Shown here: positions 37,265-45,987 of the stretch, one piece after another
Layout: every line of letters starts with the position of its first letter
How positions within the stretch are numbered: the stretch's first letter is position 1
Assembly: GCF_026341775.1 (NCBI RefSeq)
Contig: NZ_JAPEOB010000001.1
Coordinates: forward strand, 1,736,001-1,800,000
DNA length: 64,000 nt
Source of the DNA: Streptomyces sp. NBC_00654
Lineage (GTDB): Bacteria; Actinomycetota; Actinomycetes; Streptomycetales; Streptomycetaceae
Reading direction: 5' to 3'
Program-made: the position numbers and the translations under genes
The notes under the pieces: model-generated
Database searches by the model: none
Told to the model about the DNA's origin: nothing
Seen by the model: the letters and a program-made list of their open reading frames with translations, nothing else

Positions 37265-37522
37265 TCAGGCGCTGGCGTTACGCGCCCGGTTGCGAGCGGC
37301 ACGGCGCTTCATCGCGCGGCGCTCGTCCTCGCTGAGGCCACCCCAGACGCCGGAGTCCTGGCCGGACTCGAGCGCCCACTGCAGGCACTGCTCCATGACG
37401 GGGCAGCGACGGCAGACGGCCTTGGCTTCCTCGATCTGCAGCAGCGCAGGACCGGTGTTGCCGATGGGGAAGAACAGCTCGGGGTCTTCCTCACGACAAA
37501 CGGCGTTGTGACGCCAGTCCAT
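37265..37522 (-). CDS. wblE: WhiB-like iron-sulfur regulator WblE
   Basis: An 85-residue WhiB-family protein (WhiB1 type). The four cluster cysteines C9, C37, C40 and C46 (AVCREEDP, CRRCPVMEQC) are intact, followed by the GVWGG turn and a basic C-terminal tail for DNA/sigma contact. ATG 37522 follows AAGGAGAGG. WhiB proteins bind region 4 of the principal sigma factor and often sense NO or O2. The 318-bp upstream region 37523-37840 holds no gene but an A8 tract and a probable long leader. Confidence 0.95.
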   Translation of the reverse strand: MDWRHNAVCREEDPELFFPIGNTGPALLQIEEAKAVCRRCPVMEQCLQWALESGQDSGVWGGLSEDERRAMKRRAARNRARNASA

Positions 37523-37840
37523 GGCTGCTACCTCTCCTTGGTATTACATGCTTGTTGCTTGTGAATGTGAACGCTTTCACGAATCCCCCCGCAGATGACG
37601 GGCCGACCCCCAGGAGAACTGGGTGTGGTCTGTGAGGTGAGGAGGGGTTCTGGCTCCCAGGGAGGCCGGTGTTGCGGGCCGTCCCGATCGCCATGTAGAG
37701 ATTCGCAAACCTCGGCGACGGATACAACCCCTTCTGGAAAGTTTTTTTTGATTCCTCGGTGTCGGCTAGGTCACAGCCGTACTTCTTAGGGGTGGGGGCC
37801 AGCCCAAACGTTCGAGTTAAAGGACTTTGGGCCCTTCCAC

Positions 37841-38809
37841 TCACACAATCACACGCAGTGCACGGCGTACGCCTGTGAACGTCACGCTCGTACGCAGTCC
37901 CAGGTGGTCACCGTCCATCTGGAAGGGCAGTGGCACCTTTGAATGCAAGGTGAAGTCCGTGAGGTCATGCAGTGAAACCGCGTGCTTTCCGTGCGGGCCC
38001 TTTTCGGGGCTCGAAGTGAGCAGCTGGGTGGCATAACGGGTCACCGCGGGGGTGGACAGCCGCTTCAGCCCGAGAATGTCCAGGCCGGTGTCGAAGGATG
38101 CCTTGGGAGAGGCGTACATCGGGCGATTGCCCAGGTAGGTCCACGGGGCGGTGTTGCAGATTATGGAGAGGGCGAGGTCGGTGACCGGGTCCTGGCCGGG
38201 CACGTCCAGCGTGATCATCCCGTGCCGCCGGTGCGGCTCCTCCAGGAATTGCCGGACCACCTGGCGTACGTAGAGCGCATGCGTCGACCGCCGACCGCGC
38301 TCGCGCTGTTGTTCGACCCGGCCGATGACCCCCGCGTCGAATCCGAGTCCGGCGCAGAAGGTGAACCAGCGGTCCGGAACCGACTCGTCCGCCGTGCCGG
38401 GGGTGCCGGCCGCCAGACCGAGGCCGACCGTCCGCTCGCTCCGCTGCTCCAGCGCGTCCAGGATCGCGCCCGTCGCCTCCACGGCGTCGTTGGGCAGTCC
38501 CAGCGCGCGGGCGAAGACATTGGTGGAGCCGCCGGGAACCACCGCGAGCTTCGGCAGGCTGTCCACATCGGGGCCGTTGTGCAGCAGCCCGTTCACGACC
38601 TCGTTGACCGTGCCGTCGCCGCCGAGGGCGACCACCAGGTCGATGTCGTCGCTGTCGGCGGCCCGGCGCCCCAGGTCCCGGGCGTGCCCGCGGTACTCGG
38701 TGGTCACCGCTTCCAGCTTCATCTCGCTCGCCAGGGCGTGAATGAGCACGTCACGGGTCCGCGCGCTGGTGGTGGTAGCAGCTGGGTTGACCACGAGGAG
38801 TGCGCGCAT
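37841..38809 (-). CDS. diacylglycerol/lipid kinase family protein
   Basis: DAGK-catalytic-domain protein of 322 residues. The nucleotide-binding motifs LVVNPAA, VALGGDGTVNEVVNGL and GGSTNVFARALGLP are intact, and the second beta-sandwich lobe is present. Such actinobacterial enzymes phosphorylate diacylglycerol, sphingoid-like or other lipid alcohols at the membrane surface. The start ATG 38809 has only a weak GGCGGG upstream. The substrate is not predictable. Confidence 0.85.
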   Translation of the reverse strand: MRALLVVNPAATTTSARTRDVLIHALASEMKLEAVTTEYRGHARDLGRRAADSDDIDLVVALGGDGTVNEVVNGLLHNGPDVDSLPKLAVVPGGSTNVFARALGLPNDAVEATGAILDALEQRSERTVGLGLAAGTPGTADESVPDRWFTFCAGLGFDAGVIGRVEQQRERGRRSTHALYVRQVVRQFLEEPHRRHGMITLDVPGQDPVTDLALSIICNTAPWTYLGNRPMYASPKASFDTGLDILGLKRLSTPAVTRYATQLLTSSPEKGPHGKHAVSLHDLTDFTLHSKVPLPFQMDGDHLGLRTSVTFTGVRRALRVIV

Positions 38810-39019
38810 GCCCGCCAGACTACCTATCGGGTGGTACCGCCCAGTAGTCCGGATCCCCCGCGTCCGCGGCCGGTGACGGAACGTGAACGGCCGCCGTCCT
38901 GGGCCCCGCGCCCGCCGCTCCGTGCTCCCGTGTCCCGCGCGCCCCGTACTCCGCGCCCCGTGCCCCACCCCCGTACCCCGGCTTCGCTTTCGCCGCCGGA
39001 GGATGCCAGTCTGAGAGGC

Positions 39020-39508
39020 GTGAGTACTCAGCAGAACACGCCCTCCCCGTCCGCCGCGGACGGAGGGGAAACACCGGAGACACCGGAGACACCGGAAACA
39101 CCGGAGAAGCCGGGCAGGATCGCCGTCCTCGCCGGAGTCAACGCCCTGGAAGGGGCGGCACTGGTCATCGGCGGGCTCTACATGCTGGTGATGGGGCTGG
39201 TCGGGCGGCCCGAGAGCCCCCAGCAGGCGGAGACGGGCGGGGTCACCCTCATCGCGCTCGGCCTGATTCCGCTGTTCGCGGCCCGCGGGCTGCTGCTGCG
39301 CCGCAGCTGGAGCCGGGGACCCGCGCTCATCACCCAGCTGATGGCGCTGCCGGTGGCCTGGACCCTGCTGCGGGCGCAGGGCGCGCTGATCCCCGCCGGG
39401 ATCGTTCTCGCCGCGGTGGCCGTGACCGGGCTCGTGCTGGTCATGAACCCGGCGACCACCCGTGAGCTGGGCATCCGCCGGGGGCCGCGGACGACCCCCG
39501 GCGCCTGA
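39020..39508 (+). CDS. small integral membrane protein with ETP repeats
   Basis: A 162-residue protein with four hydrophobic segments (AGVNALEGAALVIGGLYMLVM, GVTLIALGLIPLFAA, PALITQLMALPVAWTLL, GIVLAAVAVTGLVLVM). The N-terminal 35 residues contain four TPE units encoded by a 9-bp tandem repeat (39069-39105). GTG 39020 follows GAGAGG. Function unknown. Confidence 0.75.
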   Translation: MSTQQNTPSPSAADGGETPETPETPETPEKPGRIAVLAGVNALEGAALVIGGLYMLVMGLVGRPESPQQAETGGVTLIALGLIPLFAARGLLLRRSWSRGPALITQLMALPVAWTLLRAQGALIPAGIVLAAVAVTGLVLVMNPATTRELGIRRGPRTTPGA

Positions 39509-39583
39509 CCCGGGCATTTCCGGCACCCGGCCCGACCTGTGACCCGTCGCGTCCGCGCCGGGCCGGTGGCCGGTGCCCGTCCG

Positions 39584-40537
39584 CTACTCCTCCACGAGCA
39601 GCCGCTCGCGCAGCTGGGCGAGTGTGCGGGCCAGCAGCCGCGAGACATGCATCTGCGAGATGCCGACCTCCTGCGCGATCTGCGACTGGGTCATGTTCCC
39701 GAAGAAGCGCAGCAGCAGAATGCGCTTCTCGCGCGGCGGCAGGTCTTCCAGCAGCGGTTTCAGCGACTCCCGGTACTCGACACCCTCCAGCGCCTCGTCC
39801 TCGGAGCCGAGCGTGTCCGCGACCGCGGGCGACTCGTCGTCCGTGTCCGGGACGTCCAGGGAGAGCGTGCTGTACGCGTTGGCCGATTCCAGCCCCTCCA
39901 GGACCTCTTCCTCGGAGATGCCCAGCCGCTCCGCCAGCTCGTGCACGGTCGGCGAGCGGCCGTGCTGCTGGGAGAGCTCCGCGGTGGCCGTGGTCAGCGA
40001 GAGCCGCAGCTCCTGAAGACGGCGCGGCACCCGTACCGCCCAGCCCTTGTCGCGGAAGTGGCGCTTGATCTCGCCGACGACCGTGGGGGTCGCGTACGTC
40101 GAGAACTCCACGCCCCGGTCCGGATCGAACCGGTCCACCGACTTGATCAGGCCGATCGTGGCGACCTGGGTCAGGTCGTCCAGCGGCTCGCCGCGGTTGC
40201 GGAAGCGGCGCGCCAGATGCTCCACGAGCGGCAGATGCATCCGCACCAGCCGGTTGCGCAGCTCCGCCTTCTCGGGCGAGCCGTCGGGCAGCTCCCGCAG
40301 CTCGATGAAGAGTGCCCGCGCCCCGCTGCGGTCATGTGGATCGTGGTGCCCGTGCTCGCTCATCTGGACCGTCCGCTCTGCCTGCGACTGCTCCACCGCG
40401 ACCGTACGGCTCTCGGGCCCGTCCGCTCCGTCCACCGGATGCGGCCGGGCCTGTTGCTCAGGGATGGCTGCTGGGCGCACCACCCCGGGTCGGATCGTCT
40501 CGTCCCGCACAGAACCGTCCCCGTTCCCCTCGCTCAC
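39584..40537 (-). CDS. sigH: SigB-family stress sigma factor SigH
   Basis: Sigma-70 group 3 factor of up to 317 residues, with region 2 (LRNRLVRMHLPLVEHLARRFRNRG), region 3 and region 4 (MTQSQIAQEVGISQMHVSRLLARTL). GTG 40537 overlaps the prsH stop (GTGA), while ATG 40363 (259 residues) is a second start; S. coelicolor sigH is known to give nested products. The first 58 residues are low-complexity and precede the conserved core. It governs osmotic/heat stress and aerial development in relatives. Confidence 0.93.
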   Translation of the reverse strand: MSEGNGDGSVRDETIRPGVVRPAAIPEQQARPHPVDGADGPESRTVAVEQSQAERTVQMSEHGHHDPHDRSGARALFIELRELPDGSPEKAELRNRLVRMHLPLVEHLARRFRNRGEPLDDLTQVATIGLIKSVDRFDPDRGVEFSTYATPTVVGEIKRHFRDKGWAVRVPRRLQELRLSLTTATAELSQQHGRSPTVHELAERLGISEEEVLEGLESANAYSTLSLDVPDTDDESPAVADTLGSEDEALEGVEYRESLKPLLEDLPPREKRILLLRFFGNMTQSQIAQEVGISQMHVSRLLARTLAQLRERLLVEE

Positions 40538-40947
40538 GCCGGCCCGGGGCCCGCGCCGCGTTGCTTGTAGAGGCTGATGCTGACCGTACGGTCGTCGGCG
40601 ACCGTGGAGTCGACCTTGCCGGCCAGCGCGGAGAGCACCGTCCAGGCGAAGGTGTCACGTTCGGGCGCGCGGCCGTCCGTCGTGGGGGCCGACACCGTCA
40701 CCTCGAGAGAGTCGTCGACGAGACGGAACACGCAGCTGAGGACGGAGCCCGGCACGGCCTGCTGGAGCAGGATCGCGCAGGCCTCGTCGACCGCGATGCG
40801 AAGGTCCTCGATCTCGTCGAGAGTGAAGTCCAAACGCGCTGCGAGACCGGCCGTGGCCGTTCGCAGCACCGACAGGTAGGCACCCGCAGCGGGCAGCCGG
40901 ACCTCTACGAAGTCCTGATTCCCGGGCTCGCCTGCGATCTGGGACAC
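40534..40947 (-). CDS. prsH: SpoIIAB/RsbW-like anti-sigma factor PrsH (RshA/UshX)
   Basis: GHKL-ATPase anti-sigma factor of 137 residues. The fold is recognisable by LRTATAGLAARLDFTLDEIEDLRIAVDEACAILL (N-box region) and the C-terminal FAWTVLSALAGKVDS. GTG 40947 is chosen for the strong GGAGGTGAGG; the frame runs further upstream. It is translationally coupled to sigH by GTGA. Confidence 0.9.
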   Translation of the reverse strand: MSQIAGEPGNQDFVEVRLPAAGAYLSVLRTATAGLAARLDFTLDEIEDLRIAVDEACAILLQQAVPGSVLSCVFRLVDDSLEVTVSAPTTDGRAPERDTFAWTVLSALAGKVDSTVADDRTVSISLYKQRGAGPGPA

Positions 40948-41168
40948 CCTCACCTCCAAGGTGGCACAAACTCTTTCGAGGTTCCGGGAGAAGTGGCCCG
41001 GAGCCATGTGGTCCGTCGTCGGTTCCTGGCTCGGCGACGCTATCGCGACCCATGATGCCGTGTCGCCGAGACCCCTCACCCCGGCCGTCACTCATGGTAG
41101 ATCCATGTGTACGGACAGTGGCTAGGGGTCTGCGGCGGCCAATTGCGAAGAACCGGCGCCGCATTGAC

Positions 41169-41193
41169 GTACCCAGACGTCAGACGATCGAAC
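41169..41193 (-). promoter_or_regulatory. SigB/SigH-type promoter for prsH-sigH
   Basis: On the minus strand GTTC (41190-41193), 15 bp and GGGTAC (41169-41174) match the GTTT-N14-16-GGGTAC/T consensus of SigB-family sigma factors. It overlaps the last codons of the UBP zinc-finger gene and gives a roughly 215-nt leader to prsH. Confidence 0.6.
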
Positions 41194-41440
41194 CGTCCTG
41201 GAAGCACCAGCGCCAGCTCTCGCCCTGCTCGAAGCTCCGCATCACGGGATGACCGGACTCCTTGTAGTGCGCCGAGGCATGCCTCAGCGGCGACGAGTCG
41301 CAGCAGCCGACATGCCCGCAGGCCAGGCACAGCCGCAGCTGCACGGGGTGGCTGCCCGCCGCCAGGCATTCGAGACAGGTGCCGCTGAGCGGGGCGGGCT
41401 CGGGGCGCGGCAGTTCGAGAACGTGCGGGCACTCACTCAT
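41180..41440 (-). CDS. UBP-type zinc-finger protein
   Basis: An 86-residue protein consisting of one ZnF-UBP module: CPH.., CLEC, CLACGHVGCCD, H and HYKESGHPV supply the Cys/His zinc ligands. In eukaryotes this module binds free ubiquitin C-termini; bacteria lack ubiquitin, so the ligand is unknown. ATG 41440 has no ribosome site, but TAATCT lies seven bases before it, so a leaderless mRNA is possible. Confidence 0.85.
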   Translation of the reverse strand: MSECPHVLELPRPEPAPLSGTCLECLAAGSHPVQLRLCLACGHVGCCDSSPLRHASAHYKESGHPVMRSFEQGESWRWCFQDGSIV

Positions 41441-41475
41441 GATTGCCAGATTACGACGGATGCGAGGACCGTGAG

Positions 41476-43077
41476 ATGGACGCATTGCCGCTGGTGGCCC
41501 TGATCGCGGCCAGTGCGGCGGTCGCGGGGGCGGCGCGCCGGACCCCCGTGCCCCCGCCGCTGCTGCTGGTCGCCGTGGGTCTGGTGGCCTCGTACCTTCC
41601 CGGGGTGCCGTCGTACACCCTGGACGCGCACATCGTGCTCCCGCTGCTGCTGCCGCCGCTGCTCTACACGGCGGCGGTCGACAGCTCGTACCTCGATCTG
41701 CGGGCCAACGCGCGGCCGGTCGCGCTGCTCTCCGTGGGGTACGTGCTCTTCGCGACCGTGGCGGTGGGCTGGCTCGCCTATCTGATGGTGCCCGACCTGC
41801 CGCTCACCGCGGCGCTGGTCCTCGGGGCGGTGATCGCCCCGCCGGACGCCGTGACGGCCGCCGCCATCGCCCGCCGGGTCGGGCTGCCCGCCCGGGTCAC
41901 CACGATCCTCCAGGGCGAGTCCCTGGTGAACGACGCCACCGCGATCACCGCCTTCAAGGTGGCGCTGGCCGCCGCGGTCGGTGAGGGGATGAGCTGGGGC
42001 GCCGGGATCGGCGAGTTCCTGCTGGCGGCGTTCGGCGGGGTGGGTGTGGGTCTGCTCCTGATGGTGCCGCTGCACTGGCTGCGCACCCACCTCAAGGAGG
42101 CGCTCCTCCAGAACACGCTGTCCCTCCTCATCCCGTTCGTGGCGTACGCGGCGGCCGAACGGGTGCATGCCTCCGGAGTGCTCGCCGTCGTGGTCGTCGC
42201 GCTCTATCTGGGGCACCGTTCCTGGCAGGTCGACTTCGCGACCCGGCTCCAGGAGGCGGCGGTCTGGAAGATGGTCGCGTTCGTCCTGGAGTCCGCGGTG
42301 TTCGCCCTCATCGGGCTCCAGCTGCCCTTCGTACTGAAGGGGCTCGGCGCGTACGGGGTGGGGGAGGCGCTCGGCTACGCGGTCGTGGTGTTCCTCGCGG
42401 TCGTCGTGGTGCGGTTCGTCTGGGTCTACCCGGCCACCTATCTGCCCCGGTGGCTCTCCCGGCGGATCCGGGAACGCGAGCCCGGGACCGACTGGACCGC
42501 CCCGCTGATCGTGGGGTGGGCCGGGATGCGCGGCGTCGTCTCGCTCGCCATCGCGTTCTCGATCCCGATGGTCACCCATGACGGTGAGGACTTCCCGGCC
42601 CGGAACCTGGTGCTGTTCCTGACCTTCACCACGGTCATCGGCACGCTGGTGATCCAGGGCCTGACCCTGCCCCTCCTGGTGCGGGTGCTGAAGCTCCCGG
42701 GGCGTGACGCGCAGGCCGAGACGCTGGCCGAGGCGCAGGCGCAGAGCGAGGCGTCCACGGCCGCCGAGGAACGTCTGGAGGAGCTGCTGTCCGACGAGCA
42801 CAACCGTCTGCCCCCGCCGCTGGCCGACCGGCTGCGCACCGTGATGGAGCGCCGGCGCAACGCCGTGTGGGAGCGGCTGGGCGCGGCCGACCCGGTCACC
42901 GGGGAGTCGGCGGACGACACCTATCGCCGCCTGGCCCGGGAGATGATCGGGGCGGAGCGCGAGGTCTTCGTGCGGCTGCGCGACGAGCGGCGGATCGACG
43001 ACGAGATGATGCGGACCCTGCTGCGGCGGCTCGACCTGGAGGAGGCGGCGGCCTACCGGGAGACCGACGACTCGTAG
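41476..43077 (+). CDS. CPA1-family Na+/H+ antiporter
   Basis: Membrane antiporter of 533 residues with about 12 helices (1-420). The ion-site motif GAVIAPPDAVTAAAIARR and GESLVNDATAI are characteristic of NhaP/CPA1 exchangers. The cytoplasmic C-terminus (430-533) is a charged helical domain that may be regulatory. Start ATG 41476, with GAGG upstream; 36 bp divergent from the UBP gene. Confidence 0.92.
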   Translation: MDALPLVALIAASAAVAGAARRTPVPPPLLLVAVGLVASYLPGVPSYTLDAHIVLPLLLPPLLYTAAVDSSYLDLRANARPVALLSVGYVLFATVAVGWLAYLMVPDLPLTAALVLGAVIAPPDAVTAAAIARRVGLPARVTTILQGESLVNDATAITAFKVALAAAVGEGMSWGAGIGEFLLAAFGGVGVGLLLMVPLHWLRTHLKEALLQNTLSLLIPFVAYAAAERVHASGVLAVVVVALYLGHRSWQVDFATRLQEAAVWKMVAFVLESAVFALIGLQLPFVLKGLGAYGVGEALGYAVVVFLAVVVVRFVWVYPATYLPRWLSRRIREREPGTDWTAPLIVGWAGMRGVVSLAIAFSIPMVTHDGEDFPARNLVLFLTFTTVIGTLVIQGLTLPLLVRVLKLPGRDAQAETLAEAQAQSEASTAAEERLEELLSDEHNRLPPPLADRLRTVMERRRNAVWERLGAADPVTGESADDTYRRLAREMIGAEREVFVRLRDERRIDDEMMRTLLRRLDLEEAAAYRETDDS

Positions 43078-43967
43078 GGCGGGCCGGTCACCACGGCGGT
43101 CACCGTCGTTCCCGGTGCGAAGGCGCCCTCCTCGGTGAGGGCCGTCAGCGCGTACAGCATCTTCGCGACGTACATCCGCTCGACGGGCAGCCCGTGCCGG
43201 TCCTCGAAGTCCTCGGCGAAGGCGTGCAGCTCCGGGGGCGTACGGGCGTAGCCGCCGAAGTGGAAGCGTTCGTCCAGGGACCACCGCCCGGCGCGACGGC
43301 CGAAGGCCTCGTGCTGGAGCCGGGTCACCTCGCCCCCCAGGAAGCCGCCGCGCAGGACCGGGATGCCCAGCGCGCGCTGACCCGGATCCAGGCCTGCGGC
43401 GAGGCCGGCCAGGGTGCCCCCCGTCCCGCACGCCACGGCGGCCACGTCGGTGCGCCCGCGCAACTCCTGCCCCAGGGCTGTGCAGCCCTGTGCGGCCAGG
43501 GCGTTGCTGCCGCCCTCCGGGATGACACAGACCTCCCCGAAGAGGCTCAGCAGCCCCTCCAGGACCTCTGGACGGGTCTTCGCCCGGTACGTCGCGCGGT
43601 CCACGAAGTGCAGACGCATGCCGTCGGCCGCGCAACGGGCCAGTGAGGGGTTGAGCGGACGGTGGGCCAGTTCGTCGCCGCGTACGACGCCGATCGTGGG
43701 GAACCCGAACAGCCGCCCGGCGGCCGCGGTGGCCCGCAGATGGTTGGAGTAGGCACCGCCGAAGGTGAGCAGGGGCGATCCGGCGGCGGCCGCGAGGTTG
43801 GGCGAGAGCTTGCGCCACTTGTTGCCCGGCAGGTCCGGGTGGATCAGGTCGTCGCGCTTGAGCAGCAGCGTGACGCCGTGCCGGGCGAACCGCTCGTCCT
43901 CGGCCGGCCGCAGCGGCGAGGGGAGGCGGGGCCGCGGCCGGGCGGGACGGGGGGCTTCGTGGTGCAT
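43053..43967 (-). CDS. PLP-dependent D-cysteine desulfhydrase/ACC deaminase family
   Basis: Fold-type II PLP enzyme of 304 residues. The cofactor lysine lies in PGNKWRKLSPNL, the substrate loop is FGGAYSNHLRATAAAG, and the phosphate-cup-like sequence is CGTGGTLAGLAAGL. Whether it acts on D-cysteine or 1-aminocyclopropane-1-carboxylate cannot be told here. Its 3' end overlaps the antiporter 3' end by 25 bp (convergent). Confidence 0.88.
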   Translation of the reverse strand: MHHEAPRPARPRPRLPSPLRPAEDERFARHGVTLLLKRDDLIHPDLPGNKWRKLSPNLAAAAGSPLLTFGGAYSNHLRATAAAGRLFGFPTIGVVRGDELAHRPLNPSLARCAADGMRLHFVDRATYRAKTRPEVLEGLLSLFGEVCVIPEGGSNALAAQGCTALGQELRGRTDVAAVACGTGGTLAGLAAGLDPGQRALGIPVLRGGFLGGEVTRLQHEAFGRRAGRWSLDERFHFGGYARTPPELHAFAEDFEDRHGLPVERMYVAKMLYALTALTEEGAFAPGTTVTAVVTGPPYESSVSR

Positions 43968-44011
43968 GCGTCCATTGTCGCCGCGGGGCGGCCCCGGGGG
44001 GCGGCCGTGGG

Positions 44012-45208
44012 TCAGCCGGCGGCGAGCCAGAGGTCCGGGCCGAACACCTCGTAGTGGATGTCGGACGCCCGGACGCCCGAGCCCAGCAGCTGGCCGCGGA
44101 CGGCGCGCATGAAGGGGAGCGGGCCGCAGAGATAGGCGTGCGTTCCGGGCAGGACGGTGATACCGGTCAGATCGACCGTCCCGGTGCGGCCGGCGGGGTG
44201 GCCGGGCTCCGGGTCCTCGTACCAGAAGTGCGCTTCGGCGCCGGGGAGTTCGCCGGTGAGCAGCGTGTGCTCGGCGCGCAGCGCGTGTGCGGCGGGCGAG
44301 CGGTCGCCGTGCACGACGGTGACGGGGGAGCGGTGGCCGGTGTCCACCAGGTGCTCCAGCATCGAGAGCATCGGGGTGCAGCCGATGCCCGCGGAGGCGA
44401 GCAGCAGGGGCGCGTCCGTGTGGTCGAGCACCAGATCCCCGTAGGGGACGGAGACGCGCAGCCGGTCGCCGGCCCGGGTGTGCTCGTGCAGCTGCCGGGA
44501 CACCTCGCCGTCCGGGGTCCCTTCCCCGCGGACCCGCTTGACGGTGATCGAGCGCAGCGGGGACCCGGGGGAGCGGGAAAGGCTGTACTGGCGTATCTGC
44601 CGGGCCCCGTCGGGCAGTTCCAGCTGTACGGAGACGTACTGGCCGGGCCGGAAGGAGGGAGCGGCGGTTCCGTCCACGGGGCGCAGCCGGAAGGTGGCGA
44701 CGTCCTCGGTCTCCTCGGTCCGGTCCACCACCTCCCACTCGCGCCACACATCACCGGCGACGACGCCCCGCTGGGCGTACAGGCGCTCCTCGATGGAGAT
44801 CAGCGCGCCCGCCATCAGCCAGTAGACCTCGTCCCAGGCGGCGGCGACCTCCGGAGTGACGGCGTCGCCCAGCACCTCGGCGATGGCGGCGAACAGATGG
44901 GTGTGCACCACCTCGTACTGTCCGGCGGTCACCCCGAGCGAGGCGTGCTTGTGGGCGATGCGGCCGAGCATCACGTCGGGACGGGTGTCCGGGTGCTCGA
45001 CCAGTTGGGTCGCGAAGGCGGCGATGGAGCCGGCGAGGGCCTGGCGCTGGGCGCCGGAGGCCTGGTTGCCGCGGTTGAAGAGGTCGCGCAGCAGCTCGGG
45101 GTGGGCGTCGAAGAGCTTGCGGTAGAAGAGGTCCGCTATCTCCCCGATGGCCGCGCCCACGGCGGGGAGGGTGGCACGGACGGTGGCGGTCGACGTCTCG
45201 GAGAGCAT
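44012..45208 (-). CDS. hmpA: flavohaemoglobin (nitric oxide dioxygenase)
   Basis: A 398-residue enzyme turning NO into nitrate. Globin domain (1-140) with B10 Tyr29 and proximal His88 (RIAHKHASLG); FAD domain with RQYSLSRSP; NAD domain with GIGCTPMLSMLEHL and the C-terminal YEVFGPD. ATG 45208 follows GAGGAG. It lies 154 bp downstream of nsrR on the same strand, with an NsrR-like half-site in the gap. Confidence 0.95.
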   Translation of the reverse strand: MLSETSTATVRATLPAVGAAIGEIADLFYRKLFDAHPELLRDLFNRGNQASGAQRQALAGSIAAFATQLVEHPDTRPDVMLGRIAHKHASLGVTAGQYEVVHTHLFAAIAEVLGDAVTPEVAAAWDEVYWLMAGALISIEERLYAQRGVVAGDVWREWEVVDRTEETEDVATFRLRPVDGTAAPSFRPGQYVSVQLELPDGARQIRQYSLSRSPGSPLRSITVKRVRGEGTPDGEVSRQLHEHTRAGDRLRVSVPYGDLVLDHTDAPLLLASAGIGCTPMLSMLEHLVDTGHRSPVTVVHGDRSPAAHALRAEHTLLTGELPGAEAHFWYEDPEPGHPAGRTGTVDLTGITVLPGTHAYLCGPLPFMRAVRGQLLGSGVRASDIHYEVFGPDLWLAAG

Positions 45209-45254
45209 CGGTGGACTCCTCAGGGTGGGATGACGGCGTAATTAATTGGTATGG

Positions 45255-45267
45255 GAGATGCGTATTT
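45255..45267 (-). promoter_or_regulatory. candidate NsrR half-site at hmpA
   Basis: GAGATGCGTATTT on the plus strand, 47 bp upstream of the hmpA start, resembles the AAGATGCATTT NsrR half-site of enteric bacteria. The flanking sequence is AT-rich for this genome and likely contains the promoter. Confidence 0.45.
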
Positions 45268-45362
45268 TTGGCCGCGACGGACCGCTCCGTGCGCTGACCC
45301 GCGTGCGGGCGCGGGGCGACGGAGTGCCGGAACGGTGGTGCGGGGGAGTGCGGCCCGGCGGG

Positions 45363-45809
45363 TCAGTCCGGTGCGGGGCGGGCGCTGATGCCTACCAGCA
45401 GCGGGCCGGTGGGGGAGACGACGAGTTCGGCGACGGTGACCGGGTCGAGGGTGGCGTAGAAGGCATCCTCGGCCAGGCGCAGGGCGCCGCGCAGACGACA
45501 GGCGGAGCGCAGCGGGCACGGGGTGTCGCCCTCGCACTCGACCACTTCGCCCGTACCCTCCAGTTCACGTACGAGCTTGCCGACCGAAGCGCGGTGGCCC
45601 GCCGAGGTGAGGGTGAGTCCGCCGCCGCGGCCGCGGCGCGCGTCGACCAGACCGAGGTGCTGGAGCCGGGCGACGACCTTGGCGGTGTGGGTGTACGGCA
45701 CCCGCATCGTGGCCGCCACCTCCCGGGTGGTCGGCGGATCGTCGTCCCGCGCGACGGCCAGTCGCATGAGCACGCGCAGTGCCACATCGGTGAATCTCGT
45801 CAGCCGCAT
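45363..45809 (-). CDS. nsrR: NO-sensing Rrf2-family repressor NsrR
   Basis: A 148-residue Rrf2 regulator. The winged helix spans 1-75, and the Fe-S ligands are Asp8 plus Cys92, Cys98 and Cys104 (ECEGDTPC...C), one residue offset from the numbering I recall for S. coelicolor NsrR. NO attack on its [4Fe-4S] cluster should derepress hmpA and nsrR itself. Confidence 0.93.
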   Translation of the reverse strand: MRLTRFTDVALRVLMRLAVARDDDPPTTREVAATMRVPYTHTAKVVARLQHLGLVDARRGRGGGLTLTSAGHRASVGKLVRELEGTGEVVECEGDTPCPLRSACRLRGALRLAEDAFYATLDPVTVAELVVSPTGPLLVGISARPAPD

Positions 45810-45830
45810 GGGCGCCAGAGTAGATAAGTG

Positions 45831-45849
45831 GCATCCAAGATGCAAATTA
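45831..45849 (-). promoter_or_regulatory. candidate NsrR operator at nsrR
   Basis: GCATC-CAA-GATGC inverted repeat followed by AAATTA, 22 bp upstream of the nsrR start. It shares GATGC plus an A/T run with the hmpA site. Confidence 0.5.
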
Positions 45850-45987
45850 ACCGGAGCGCCGGGCGACACGGAACACCGTGCCCCGACTTGGGCCCGGTTA
45901 GTCACACTCATTTGTGTAATGGCGCTGCGACTCATCGTGCTGAAAGGCTTCTTCGCGCAGGTCAGTCCATGATCGAAAGGACGTCAG

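Noticed and set aside
37720-37775. GGAAT on the minus strand upstream of wblE as a SigR promoter
   Set aside because: The nearest GTT is 22 bp away, too far for the N18 consensus.
41080-41110. BldD site upstream of prsH
   Set aside because: AGTGA and GGTGA are direct, not inverted, so the BldD palindrome is not met.
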